Source: Bradyrhizobium diazoefficiens USDA 110
GTDB lineage: Bacteria; Pseudomonadota; Alphaproteobacteria; Rhizobiales; Xanthobacteraceae
Direction of reading: 5' to 3'
DNA: 64,000 nucleotides
Assembly (NCBI RefSeq): GCF_000011365.1
Contig: NC_004463.1
Span: 5,132,001 to 5,196,000 of the forward strand
Below the pieces are notes generated by a model. That model saw only the letters and a list, made by a program, of their open reading frames with translations, was not told where the DNA came from and made no database searches. The position numbers were made by a program, and so were the translations under genes. Of this stretch, positions 43,957-52,796 are shown piece after piece. Numbering within the stretch: position 1 is the stretch's first letter; each line of letters opens with the position of its first letter.

Positions 43957-46005
43957 ATGACCGCACCTTTCGTTCCCCAGATCGCCCTCTATCGCAACTG
44001 GCTCGCCGAGCAGCGCGGCCTCACCTTCGGCAGCTACGAAGACATGCGGCAATGGTCGGTGCGCGATCTCGACGGCTTCTGGCGCAGCATCTGGGACTAT
44101 TATGATCTGCAATCGCCGACGCCGTTCGCGGCCGTGATCACCGAGCGCAAGATGCCCGGCGCGGTCTGGTTTCCAGGCGCGCAGGTGAACTATGCGCGTC
44201 AGGTATTCCGGCATGTCGAAGCGGCCGACGCCGCCGGCCTGCCCGCGATCGTCAGCGGCGGCGAGGACGGCAGGCTGAGGGAAACGAGCTGGCCGGAGCT
44301 GCGGCGCAAGGCGGCCGCGCTCGCGCTGCATCTGAAGGATAACGGTATCAAGCCCGGCGACCGCGTCGCGGCCTACCTGCCCAACATTCCCGAGACCATC
44401 ATCGCGTTCCTCGCGACCGCCAGCATCGGCGCGGTCTGGAGCGTCTGCGCACCCGACATGGCCGCGCCCGCCGTGATCGACCGCTTCAAGCAGATCGAAC
44501 CCAAAGTGCTGATCGCCTGCGACGCCGTCACCTATGCCGGCCGGCGGCACGACCGGCGCGACGTCGTCGCCGAACTGCGGCGATCGCTGCCCACGGTCGC
44601 GCATGTCATCCTGCACAGCGAGGCCGGTGCGCCTGCCGCGCCGGATGCCCTGCTCTCCGATATTGTCGCCAGGACAAGCGCCGCGATTGACACGTTCGAG
44701 CCGGCCTGGCTGCCGTTCGATCATCCGCTCTGGATCGTCTATTCCAGCGGCACCACCGGCCTGCCCAAGCCGATCGTGCACGGCCATGGCGGCATCGTCA
44801 TCGTGGTGCTCGCGCTGCTCGGCCTGCACAACGACATCGGCTGCTCCTATCACCAAAATTCTTTCGGCGAGCGCTATCACTGGTACTCTTCGACCGGCTG
44901 GATCATGTGGAATTCGCAAGTCGGCGGCCTGCTCGGCGGCGCCACCTGCTGCATCTTCGACGGCAGCCCCGGCGGCGCCAAGGACAAGCCGGACTGGACC
45001 ACGCTGTGGCGCTTCGTGGCGCAATCGAAAGCGACCTTCTTCGGCGCGGGCGCGGCGTTCTTCGCCAACTGCGCCAAGGCCGAAATCGATCTTGCCGCCG
45101 CGGGCGATCTGTCGCGGCTGCGCTGCCTCGGCTCGACCGGATCGCCGCTCAGCGCCGACACGCAAGCCTGGTTCAACGACCGCTTCGCCGCACTGTCGAA
45201 GACCAATGGCAGCAAGGCGCAGGCCGACATCTGGTGGGCGAACATTTCCGGCGGCACCGATTTCGCCGGTGCCTTCATCGGCGGCAACCGCGAATTGCCA
45301 CAAACGCCCGGCGCGATGCAGTGTCGCCTGCTCGGCGCCGCCGTCGAAGCCTTCAGCGAACAGGGCCGCGCCGTCACGGACGAGGTCGGCGAGCTCGTCT
45401 GCACCGAGCCGATGCCGTCGATGCCGCTCTACTTCTGGAACGACAAGGACGGCGTGCGTTACCGCTCCAGCTATTTCGAGACCTATCCGGACAATTTCGA
45501 CGGCAGCGGCCGCGGCCCCGTGTGGCGGCACGGCGACTGGCTCAAGGTCAACCCGGACGGCTCCTGCATCATCTACGGCCGCAGCGATGCCACCATCAAC
45601 CGGCACGGCCTGCGCATGGGCACGAGCGAACTCTATTCCGCGATCGAAGCCTTGCCGGAGGTGCTGGACTCCCTCGTCGTCGACCTCGAATATCTCGGCC
45701 GCGACAGCTACATGCCGCTGTTCGTGGTGCTTCGCGAAGGCGTCGCGCTCGACGCCGCGATGCAGGAGAAGATCAACAAGGCGATCGAGGCCGGTCTCTC
45801 CCGGCGCTTCCTGCCGAACGAAATCTTCGCCGTCGCCGAGATCCCGCGCACGCTGTCGGGCAAGAAGCAGGAGCTGCCGATCAAGAAGCTGCTGCTCGGC
45901 CAGCCCGTCGAGAAGGTCATCAACAAGGAGGCGATGGCCAATCCCGGCTGCCTCGACTGGTATCTCGCCTTCGCGCGCGACTACCTGGCGCGAAGCGCTG
46001 CGTAG
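43957..46005 (+). CDS. aacS: acetoacetyl-CoA synthetase
   Basis: A 682-aa acyl-adenylate enzyme that activates acetoacetate with ATP and CoA. AMP-binding motif WIVYSSGTTGLPKPIVHGHG; WHGDW-like VWRHGDWLKVNPDGSCIIYG; C-terminal catalytic lysine region IPRTLSGKKQELPIKKLLLG. The N-terminal LYRNWLAEQRGLTFGSYEDM is usual for this family rather than acetyl-CoA synthetase. Likely part of ketone-body/PHB turnover. Confidence 0.93.
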   Translation: MTAPFVPQIALYRNWLAEQRGLTFGSYEDMRQWSVRDLDGFWRSIWDYYDLQSPTPFAAVITERKMPGAVWFPGAQVNYARQVFRHVEAADAAGLPAIVSGGEDGRLRETSWPELRRKAAALALHLKDNGIKPGDRVAAYLPNIPETIIAFLATASIGAVWSVCAPDMAAPAVIDRFKQIEPKVLIACDAVTYAGRRHDRRDVVAELRRSLPTVAHVILHSEAGAPAAPDALLSDIVARTSAAIDTFEPAWLPFDHPLWIVYSSGTTGLPKPIVHGHGGIVIVVLALLGLHNDIGCSYHQNSFGERYHWYSSTGWIMWNSQVGGLLGGATCCIFDGSPGGAKDKPDWTTLWRFVAQSKATFFGAGAAFFANCAKAEIDLAAAGDLSRLRCLGSTGSPLSADTQAWFNDRFAALSKTNGSKAQADIWWANISGGTDFAGAFIGGNRELPQTPGAMQCRLLGAAVEAFSEQGRAVTDEVGELVCTEPMPSMPLYFWNDKDGVRYRSSYFETYPDNFDGSGRGPVWRHGDWLKVNPDGSCIIYGRSDATINRHGLRMGTSELYSAIEALPEVLDSLVVDLEYLGRDSYMPLFVVLREGVALDAAMQEKINKAIEAGLSRRFLPNEIFAVAEIPRTLSGKKQELPIKKLLLGQPVEKVINKEAMANPGCLDWYLAFARDYLARSAA

Positions 46006-46011
46006 CTGCGA

Positions 46012-46224
46012 TCAGCCTCCGCCGAAATTGGAGGGATCAAGATTCCTGTTCTCCGACGGCGGGATCGGCGGCCACCCGGGAAATTTGTACCAGCCGGGCG
46101 GCACCGGCGCGTCCTCGGCCGGAAGGACGACCACGGGGTGGTGCGGGCGGGCGTGGCGCGCCGGCGCGGCGGCGGCAGCCGAACATGCTGACATCAAGAG
46201 GATCACAATCGGGATAAACCGCAT
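46012..46224 (-). CDS. small secreted Pro-rich protein, 70 aa
   Basis: Signal MRFIPIVILLMSACSAAAAA, then HARPHHPVVVLPAEDAPVPP and WYKFPGWPPIPP. Common rhizobial exported-protein pattern; function unknown. Convergent with aacS. Confidence 0.6.
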   Translation of the reverse strand: MRFIPIVILLMSACSAAAAAPARHARPHHPVVVLPAEDAPVPPGWYKFPGWPPIPPSENRNLDPSNFGGG

Positions 46225-46423
46225 CGCATGGGCTCCAAACGTCCACCCGGGCTGACATGTGGTGCGGGAACCATGCTGTGCCCACGCATACGCGACGTCG
46301 CGACCGGTCACAACGGCGGCACCGCGACATGCGGACGATCAGCCCAATTGCGCCGATGCCGTTTGCACTCCGTTCACTGATCGCCGCTAGATCAGGACGA
46401 ATCCACAGCGACGAACCGCGGAA

Positions 46424-46726
46424 ATGGCCGACCTCAACGCCGTCCTCACCAGGCTCAACGATCGTCTGCTCCGCCTCGAGGGCGAGCTGTTCGTGCTGCG
46501 CTCGCTGGCGCGCGCAACCCTGACGGCCGGCGACGACCATGCGGCGCGGATGCGCAAGCTGGTCGAGGCGGCCAAGGTCGCGCTCGACGACGAGGCGAAG
46601 CGGGAGCTCGACAAGCCGACGCGAAAATATGTCGATGCGGCCACCGCACTCGTGGAGGAATTGCTGGTGGAGCCGACCCCGGCGCGGCCATTGTTCACCG
46701 TCATCGACGGCGGCCGGCGCGACTGA
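46424..46726 (+). CDS. hypothetical protein, 100 aa
   Basis: MADLNAVLTRLNDRLLRLEG then DDHAARMRKLVEAAKVALDD. Largely helical and charged. No family recognised. Confidence 0.6.
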   Translation: MADLNAVLTRLNDRLLRLEGELFVLRSLARATLTAGDDHAARMRKLVEAAKVALDDEAKRELDKPTRKYVDAATALVEELLVEPTPARPLFTVIDGGRRD

Positions 46727-46731
46727 GCGCG

Positions 46732-46965
46732 TCAGATCAAACGTGTCGTATCGGCATCGTTGGAGCCAGCCTTCAGCCGGCTGAGACCTGCCTCGATGAT
46801 CGCGATCTCCTCGTCGATCTGACCGATCGGCAGGCTGAAATCATAGCCCGACCTGCTCTTCAGATCGACCGCGAGGCGCTGCCTGTGCATCATCAGCTCG
46901 TCGAGGCCGCGCCTGTTCTTCAGTCGGACATAGATGTCGACGATCTGCTCAATCGCGCTCGGCAT
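46732..46965 (-). CDS. hypothetical protein, 77 aa
   Basis: MPSAIEQIVDIYVRLKNRRG, LDELMMHRQRLAVDLKSRSG and DEEIAIIEAGLSRLK. An upstream ATG at 47001 adds an unlikely N-terminus. Helical; role unknown. Confidence 0.55.
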   Translation of the reverse strand: MPSAIEQIVDIYVRLKNRRGLDELMMHRQRLAVDLKSRSGYDFSLPIGQIDEEIAIIEAGLSRLKAGSNDADTTRLI

Positions 46966-47298
46966 GAAATCGGTCCCGGCGAAAAAGCCCGCGCGGCGCA
47001 CCCACGCCGGCGGGACATTTTCGGTGTCGCGGTACGCATTACAAATCCGCGACGGATTCGTCGATACGCCAGGCAGGTTGAGAACGCGTTACCGTCAGAT
47101 GATTTTGCGACGCGCGGCATGAAAAGGCCGCTGGCGATCAGGCCAGCGGCCAAAGCCGGGTTCGAAAATGGATCCGGATCAAATGTCGCCAGCCCCGGTA
47201 TCGCCATTCTAACCGCGGGATGGATTCCTTCTGTTCGAAATGAAACACAGGAACCGTCACATCATCATTTGCCGCTCGACCGTGGCCGTGCGGCAACG

Positions 47299-47583
47299 CT
47301 AGTCGGTGACGCAGAAGTACGTCCGCGGCAGTCGGCGATAGGCGCTGTAGCGATAATGCGGCCGGTAGGCGTAGCCGCGATAGAGCGCCGGCGGCTCCTC
47401 GCCGTAATAGGCGCCATCATAGAAATTATAGACCGGTCCCCCCGCGCAACGATAAGCGTCCCAGGTCGGCCCGATGAACGGCGCGACGCCGATCTCGGGC
47501 GGGACCGCCGGGTACGGCCCGCCGGCATGGCCCGGGGTGGCCGCAATCAGTGTCGCAAGAACGATGAACCAGGCGCTGCGCAT
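47299..47583 (-). CDS. secreted Tyr-rich protein, 94 aa
   Basis: Signal MRSAWFIVLATLIAATPGHA, mature GGPYPAVPPEIGVAPFIGPT and a Tyr/Arg-rich end (YRGYAYRPHYRYSAYRRLPR). Function unknown. Confidence 0.62.
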   Translation of the reverse strand: MRSAWFIVLATLIAATPGHAGGPYPAVPPEIGVAPFIGPTWDAYRCAGGPVYNFYDGAYYGEEPPALYRGYAYRPHYRYSAYRRLPRTYFCVTD

Positions 47584-47773
47584 GCGCTCGCTCCGAGCCG
47601 GTGCAATGGCGCGCATGCAAGCACCGGAACGGTCGGCCGCGCAATCGCGGAATTCACCGTCTCCTGCGCCCGGCGCATTGTTGATAACCGGCAGAAGCGG
47701 CCCGCAGATGGTGACACGGCGCCCGGACGTGTTATCGGGGGTATGACGCAGTTGCGAGACGGATCGGACACAC

Positions 47774-48361
47774 ATGCGCATTACCCTCGTCGGCTCCCGC
47801 CATTTCGGCGTGACCACCCTGAACATGCTCCGGGAGCACAGCGTGTCGATCGCGCGGGTCGTGGTGGCCGATGCCGAGGACCGCCTTGCTGCGACCGCCA
47901 GGGCGGCCGGCATCGAGGTGGTGGTGCAGGCCAATCCGAAGCTGGTGGTTGCCTCCGAGATCGCGCCCGACACCGATTTGATCATCACCGCGCACAGCCA
48001 TGCCCGGATCGGAAAGGACGCGCTCGCCGCGGCCCGGTTCGGCGGGATCGGCTATCACCCCTCGCTGCTGCCGCGCCACCGTGGCAAGGCCGCCGTGGAA
48101 TGGACCATCAAGGAAGGCGATCCGATCGCCGGTGGCACGATCTATCATCTCGCCGATCGCATGGATGCCGGCGCCATCGCCGCGCAGGACTGGTGCTTCG
48201 TCAAGAAGGGCGAGACCGCCCGCGAACTCTGGGAGCGCGCGCTCGCCCCGCTCGGGCTCAAATTGCTGGCCGACGTGATCGATTACGTCAAAGTCCACAA
48301 GGCACTGCCGGCCAAGGTTCAGGACGAGCAGTTCGCGACTTCCGCGCCGAGTCTGTCCTGA
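47774..48361 (+). CDS. formyltransferase-fold protein (methionyl-tRNA formyltransferase-like)
   Basis: A 195-aa single-domain protein with the formyltransferase core: IGYHPSLLPRHRGKAAVEWT (catalytic His, SLLPRHRG) and DAGAIAAQDWC. It lacks the C-terminal domain of Fmt, so it is not the initiator-tRNA enzyme. It may act on a nucleotide sugar or other amine; the substrate is unknown. Confidence 0.8.
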   Translation: MRITLVGSRHFGVTTLNMLREHSVSIARVVVADAEDRLAATARAAGIEVVVQANPKLVVASEIAPDTDLIITAHSHARIGKDALAAARFGGIGYHPSLLPRHRGKAAVEWTIKEGDPIAGGTIYHLADRMDAGAIAAQDWCFVKKGETARELWERALAPLGLKLLADVIDYVKVHKALPAKVQDEQFATSAPSLS

Positions 48362-48533
48362 CGTTTACCCTTAACGTGAAGCCACATTGATTCTGCTTGA
48401 AAAATCGGAGCCAGAAACACAAATAAACCATTGTTTCCACAGGAACAATTTTCGATTTGGCATTGCAACAAATTTCCGTCACATTTCGTCCGAATAAGCG
48501 TCAGGATATCAGACAAATTCAAGGACGGAATTC

Positions 48534-48884
48534 ATGCGTTTTGGTCGCATCGCGGCGTTCTGTGCCGCTTCAGTTTTCGCCGGCACCCTCGCCGCCACCG
48601 CCTTCGCCCAGACCCCCTATGACGGCAACTGGCAGGTCACCATCGTGACCAAGTCCGGTTCCTGCGAGCCGACCGCAAGCTCCATGCTGACAGTCGCCGA
48701 CGGCAAGATCACCGCGCCCGGCGCTAACGTTTCCGGCACCATCGGCAGCGGGGGACTTGTGAAAGTTTCGATCAATGGTGCATATGCCAACGGTCAACTC
48801 AGCGGCAACGCCGGATCGGGGAAGTGGAATGGAGCATCTGCAGGCATACCGTGCAGCGGGCGGTGGGAAGCATCGCGCCAATAA
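48534..48884 (+). CDS. secreted protein, 116 aa
   Basis: Signal MRFGRIAAFCAASVFAGTLA, cleaved near AFA. Mature part TPYDGNWQVTIVTKSGSCEP and a Gly/Ser-rich beta-type repeat (GSGGLVKVSINGAYANGQLS). Unknown function; it has the same theme as the next gene and may be a paralog. Confidence 0.7.
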   Translation: MRFGRIAAFCAASVFAGTLAATAFAQTPYDGNWQVTIVTKSGSCEPTASSMLTVADGKITAPGANVSGTIGSGGLVKVSINGAYANGQLSGNAGSGKWNGASAGIPCSGRWEASRQ

Positions 48885-49374
48885 ACCAATCGAGACTCGC
48901 GCCGGAGGCCGGCGGCTGCTGATCGCGGCCGCCGTTTTGCTTGCGGCAGCGTTCGCGAACACTGAAAGCAAGGCCCAGTCCGGCCCGTTTGCCCCGCTCG
49001 CGGGCAGCTGGAGCGGCGGCGGGATCGTCACCCTGGATGACGGCTCCACCGAACGCATCCGTTGCCGGGCCAAATATGCTCCGATCGGGCCCACCATGGA
49101 GATGTCGCTGACCTGTGCCAGCGACGCCTACAAGTTCAACCTCGCCGCCAACGTCCGGTCCGAAGGCAGCGCCATTACCGGCGGTTGGAGCGAGGCCAGC
49201 CGTAACATCAGCGGCTCGCTCCAGGGCCGCGGTGGCGGTGGAAGTTTCGAGGTGGTCGCCAGCGCCGCTGGTTTCAACGCAAACATCTCGCTGCGGACCT
49301 CCGGCAACAAGCAGACGGTCACGATGCGCGCGGACAGCCAGTTCCGCGGCGCCAACATCTCGATGTCGCGCTAA
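48829..49374 (+). CDS. secreted protein, 181 aa
   Basis: From MEHLQAYRAAGGGKHRANKP. An internal hydrophobic signal/anchor (LLIAAAVLLAAAFANTESKA) is followed by PFAPLAGSWSGGGIVTLDDG and a beta-rich domain. It overlaps the 3' end of the previous gene. The start is uncertain (ATG 48775 also possible). A strong terminator follows. Confidence 0.65.
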   Translation: MEHLQAYRAAGGGKHRANKPIETRAGGRRLLIAAAVLLAAAFANTESKAQSGPFAPLAGSWSGGGIVTLDDGSTERIRCRAKYAPIGPTMEMSLTCASDAYKFNLAANVRSEGSAITGGWSEASRNISGSLQGRGGGGSFEVVASAAGFNANISLRTSGNKQTVTMRADSQFRGANISMSR

Positions 49375-49394
49375 GCCAGTACGACGACACGACA

Positions 49395-49428
49395 ATCGAT
49401 CCGGCGCCCGCGCCGGATCGATTTTTTT
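49395..49428. terminator. intrinsic terminator
   Basis: ATCGATCCGGCG-CCCG-CGCCGGATCGAT followed by seven T, after the secreted protein gene and opposite the RidA gene's stop. Confidence 0.8.
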
Positions 49429-49825
49429 ATGCGCTGGGAACGAACGCCGTCACCTCGATCTCGACCTTGGCCCGGTCGTCGACGAGGCCTCCGATGTAGA
49501 GCAGCGTCGAAGGCGGGAAATTGCGGCCCAGCGTCTCCTTCCAGGCCGCGCCGATGCCGGCGCCTGCGGCCTCATATTCGCTGCGGCTGGTCAGGTACCA
49601 GGTTAGGCGGACGATGTGCTCGGGGCCGGCGCCGGCCTCGCCCAGCAGCTTGATGATCCGCTTCAGCGCGGTTGCGACCTGGCCTGCCATGTCAGGGGCG
49701 TATTCGCCCGCCTCGTCGCCGCCGGTCTGCCCGGCCAGCACCACCCAGCGGCCCGGCCCCTCGACCACGACGCCATGGGAAAAGCCGCGCGGTTTCTTCC
49801 ACTCGGCCGGCTGCAGGATACGCAT
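49427..49825 (-). CDS. RidA family protein
   Basis: A 132-aa protein, start MRILQPAEWKKPRGFSHGVV with GGGAG upstream. RidA features: VVLAGQTGGDEAGEYAPDMA and FPPSTLLYIGGLVDDRAKVE. RidA hydrolyses reactive enamine/imine intermediates, but some members lack the Arg at the active site; this one ends IEVTAFVPSA. Function probably deaminase-like. Confidence 0.85.
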   Translation of the reverse strand: MRILQPAEWKKPRGFSHGVVVEGPGRWVVLAGQTGGDEAGEYAPDMAGQVATALKRIIKLLGEAGAGPEHIVRLTWYLTSRSEYEAAGAGIGAAWKETLGRNFPPSTLLYIGGLVDDRAKVEIEVTAFVPSA

Positions 49826-49971
49826 GAGCTGTTTCTCCCATTTCGCTCGTTGGCCCTCCCTTAGCACGCACCCGTGCATCGCTGCATCCGCAGTTTTGGC
49901 CGTTGTAAACCGTATTGATGTCGCGGATACCAGCCTGCCCTCCAACGCCCTTTCCTTCCGCATCGGCGCCA

Positions 49972-50847
49972 ATGACCACTCCTCCGTCCAAAACGATGGC
50001 TGCATTGTGGATGGCCGGGTGGCTGTCGCTGACCCTGGTGATGGCGGTCGCGGGACGCGAGGCCGTGCGCGAGATGAACGTCTTCCAGGTGATGGAGGTT
50101 CGCTCGCTGCTCGGCCTCTGCATGCTGTATCCGATGATCCGGCGCGCCGGCGGATTCGGGACGCTCAGGACGAGGCGCCTGCCGCAGCACATCGCGCGCA
50201 ATCTGATCCACTACGTCTCGCAGCTCGGCTGGTTCTTCGCGCTGACGCTGATTCCGATCGGCCAGGTAGTGGCAATCGAGTTCACGATGCCGATCTGGAC
50301 GGCGATCCTCGCCGCGAGCTTTCTGTCGGAGCGCATGACCTCGTGGAAGATCGCTGCGATCGTGCTCGGCCTCGTCGGCGTGATCGTCATCGTGCGGCCC
50401 GCGACCGGCGAGATCAATCAGGGCCAGTTGATCGCGCTCGGCGCCGCGGTCGGGTTCGGCGTGTCCATGGCGTTGGTGAAATCGCTCACCCGGACCGAGA
50501 GCGCGCTGGCGGTCCTGTTCTGGATGCTGGTCGTGCAGTCGGTCGCAGGCTTCCTGCCGGCGCTCTATGTCTGGGCCTGGCCGCCGACTTATGTCTGGGG
50601 TTGGGTGGCGGTGATCTCGGTCTGCGGCACGTTCGCGCATTATTGCCTCGCCAGCGCCATGCGCTACGCGGACGCGACGGTGGTGGTTCCGATGGACTTC
50701 CTGCGGGTTCCTCTCACCGCGACGGCCGGCTGGCTGCTGTATTCAGAACGGCTTGACGGCTGGACCGTGCTCGGGGCGGCGCTGATCCTGTTCGGCAACC
50801 TCCTGAATCTGAAGCCGGCGGCCCCGATTCCGGCCCGCGCGCAGTGA
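49972..50847 (+). CDS. EamA/DMT-family permease
   Basis: A 291-aa ten-helix inner-membrane transporter (MTTPPSKTMAALWMAG...). EamA repeats cover most of the length; the second half is LIALGAAVGFGVSMALVKSL and WTVLGAALILFGNLLNL. Likely metabolite exporter; substrate unknown. Confidence 0.86.
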   Translation: MTTPPSKTMAALWMAGWLSLTLVMAVAGREAVREMNVFQVMEVRSLLGLCMLYPMIRRAGGFGTLRTRRLPQHIARNLIHYVSQLGWFFALTLIPIGQVVAIEFTMPIWTAILAASFLSERMTSWKIAAIVLGLVGVIVIVRPATGEINQGQLIALGAAVGFGVSMALVKSLTRTESALAVLFWMLVVQSVAGFLPALYVWAWPPTYVWGWVAVISVCGTFAHYCLASAMRYADATVVVPMDFLRVPLTATAGWLLYSERLDGWTVLGAALILFGNLLNLKPAAPIPARAQ

Positions 50848-50886
50848 ACCGGCGCGCGGCCTCGCGCGACAAAAACCAAGTGGTCG

Positions 50887-50906
50887 AACGTGATCTGGAT
50901 CACGTT
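50887..50906. promoter_or_regulatory. CRP-family-like palindrome upstream of metacaspase gene
   Basis: AACGTGATCTGGATCACGTT is a perfect 20-bp palindrome with GTGATC/GATCAC arms like E. coli CRP sites. It lies 143 bp upstream of the metacaspase ATG, in the gap after the EamA gene. Confidence 0.55.
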
Positions 50907-51048
50907 GGAAGGGGCATTCCATCGTGCACATTCGGCCGCGAAGCAGTGGGTTGGGCGAACCGTCGTTTCGCTAGCGCGAAGCCGGGCGTTTTCGTGTAGG
51001 TTCGTCGCCAATTTGTTGCTGCCTGCAATTCGATTCTGGGGATTTCAG

Positions 51049-52476
51049 ATGCGCTATCTCACCCTCATCGCCTCGCTGATGTGCATGGCACTGTCGGTCA
51101 GTGCCGCGAAGGCGGACCGCCGTGTTGCTTTCGTCGTCGGCAACGGTTCCTACAAGAACGTCGCGCAATTGCCGAACCCGCCGATCGACGCCAAGGCGAT
51201 GGCGGCGACGCTGCGCAATGTCGGCTTCGACGTGATCGAAGGGTCCAATCTCAGCCGCGACCAGATGACGGAAAAGCTGCTCGACTTCGGCCGCAAGGCG
51301 CAGGGCTCCGACATCGCATTGTTCTACTATGCCGGTCACGGCATCGCCGTCGGCGGCACCAACTACCTGCTGCCGGTTGACGCCGACATCAAGTCGGAGA
51401 TGGATGTCAAGCTGGGCGCTGCCATCAACATCGACCTGACACTCGAGCAGACCATGGGCGATGCCAAGGTCAAGCTCGTCTTCCTCGATGCCTGCCGCGA
51501 CAATCCGTTCGCCGCCAAGATCAAGTCGAACTCCGCAACCCGCAGCGTCAACGTGCAGAGCGGCCTTGCCGAGATGAAGTCCGGCGAAGGCACGCTGATC
51601 GCGTTCGCAACCGGCCCCGGCCAGACCGCGCTCGACGGCCAGGAGGGCAACAACAGCCCGTTCACCCGCGCGCTGATCGACAACATCACCAAGCCCGGCA
51701 TCGAGATCCAGCAAGCGATGACGTCGGTGCGCGCCCAGGTCAACGAAGAGACCCACAAGGGCCAGCTTCCCTGGGGCCACACCAACCTGATCGGCGCCGT
51801 CTATCTCAACCAGGCCCCGACCACCCAGGTTGCCAACGCGGCGCCGACGGCGGCTGGCAGCGTGCCGGCGGCGACTAGCGGCTCGGACGGCGTCGAACTC
51901 GAATACTGGCGCTCGGTGAAGGAGTCCAACAAGCCGGAAGAGCTCAACGCCTACCTCTCGGCCTATCCGAACGGCCAGTTCAAGGCCCTGGCGCTGGCGC
52001 GGCTTGCCGCGATCAAGAGCGGCCCCTCGACCGCGACGCGCACCCTCAACGCCGGCGTCGATCCTGCGACCTTCACCGATGAGGCCACTCAGATTACCGA
52101 GGACCAGATCGGCCTCGACAAGAACCAGCGCCGCGACGTGCAGCGTCGCCTCACCGGCCTCGGCTTCGACACCAAGCAGACTGGCGTGTTCAGCGACGAG
52201 ACCCGGACCGTGCTCAAGCGCTGGCAGGCCGCGCGCGGCTATCCTTCGTCAGGTTACCTCAACAAGCTCCAGCACAAGGCGCTGCTCTCGGAGGTCGTGG
52301 CCGCTCCGCCGACTGCGAGCGACAACAGCCAGAAGGCGGCCCGGCGCGCCAGCGCCCCCGCGGCCAGCAGCGCACCGGCGCCGGCTCCCCAACGCAGCAA
52401 CCCCGGCGATGCGGCCGGCGCGGCCTTCGTCGGCGGCGTCGTCGGCGGCATGATGGGCGGCATGTTCCGCCGCTGA
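51049..52476 (+). CDS. secreted caspase-like (C14) protein with peptidoglycan-binding domain
   Basis: A 475-aa protein. Signal MRYLTLIASLMCMALSVSAA, then a p20-like caspase domain with catalytic His in YYAGHGIAVGG (about 97) and Cys in FLDACRDNP (about 149), a repeat-type region (YLSAYPNGQFKALALARLAA), a peptidoglycan-binding-type domain (RRLTGLGFDTKQTGVFSDET) and a Gly-rich end GGVVGGMMGGMFRR. The role of such bacterial proteins is unclear; programmed death is not established. Confidence 0.85.
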   Translation: MRYLTLIASLMCMALSVSAAKADRRVAFVVGNGSYKNVAQLPNPPIDAKAMAATLRNVGFDVIEGSNLSRDQMTEKLLDFGRKAQGSDIALFYYAGHGIAVGGTNYLLPVDADIKSEMDVKLGAAINIDLTLEQTMGDAKVKLVFLDACRDNPFAAKIKSNSATRSVNVQSGLAEMKSGEGTLIAFATGPGQTALDGQEGNNSPFTRALIDNITKPGIEIQQAMTSVRAQVNEETHKGQLPWGHTNLIGAVYLNQAPTTQVANAAPTAAGSVPAATSGSDGVELEYWRSVKESNKPEELNAYLSAYPNGQFKALALARLAAIKSGPSTATRTLNAGVDPATFTDEATQITEDQIGLDKNQRRDVQRRLTGLGFDTKQTGVFSDETRTVLKRWQAARGYPSSGYLNKLQHKALLSEVVAAPPTASDNSQKAARRASAPAASSAPAPAPQRSNPGDAAGAAFVGGVVGGMMGGMFRR

Positions 52477-52499
52477 GGCCAGATCAAACCCCAAATACA

Positions 52500-52525
52500 A
52501 AAGCCCGGCTCGCGCCGGGCTTTTT
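52500..52525. terminator. intrinsic terminator
   Basis: AAAGCCCGGC-TCGC-GCCGGGCTTTTT just after the metacaspase gene. Confidence 0.85.
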
Positions 52526-52553
52526 CGTTGGGGCAACCTAGAAAGACTACGCG

Positions 52554-52793
52554 CTACTTCCCCGCCGCCTTCCGCAGCGCCTCGTTGATGCGGTCCTGCC
52601 AGCCCGGGCCGCCCTCCTGGAAGAACTCCAGCACGTCCTGGTCGATGCGCAGCGTGACCTGCTCCTTGATCCCAGGTGCCACGTTCTGCTTCGGCGGCGC
52701 CGCGGCGACCTTGGCCGTCACCTTCTTGAACGCCGCCTCGGCCTCGGTCCTGGCATCGCCAAGCGTGCGCGGCCGCCTCGGTAGATCCGCCAT
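52554..52793 (-). CDS. BrnA-like antitoxin domain protein, solitary
   Basis: A 79-aa protein ending in EQVTLRIDQDVLEFFQEGGP and GWQDRINEALRKAAGK, matching BrnA antitoxins (ribbon-helix-helix). No BrnT toxin is beside it. It starts 3 nt after the cysK stop and is probably cotranscribed with cysK. Confidence 0.7.
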   Translation of the reverse strand: MADLPRRPRTLGDARTEAEAAFKKVTAKVAAAPPKQNVAPGIKEQVTLRIDQDVLEFFQEGGPGWQDRINEALRKAAGK

Positions 52794-52796
52794 GTC

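Noticed and set aside
43726..45606. A 626-aa open frame antisense to acetoacetyl-CoA synthetase.
   Set aside because: The sense frame has all family motifs. In DNA of this base composition long antisense frames are common, and this one has no recognisable domain.
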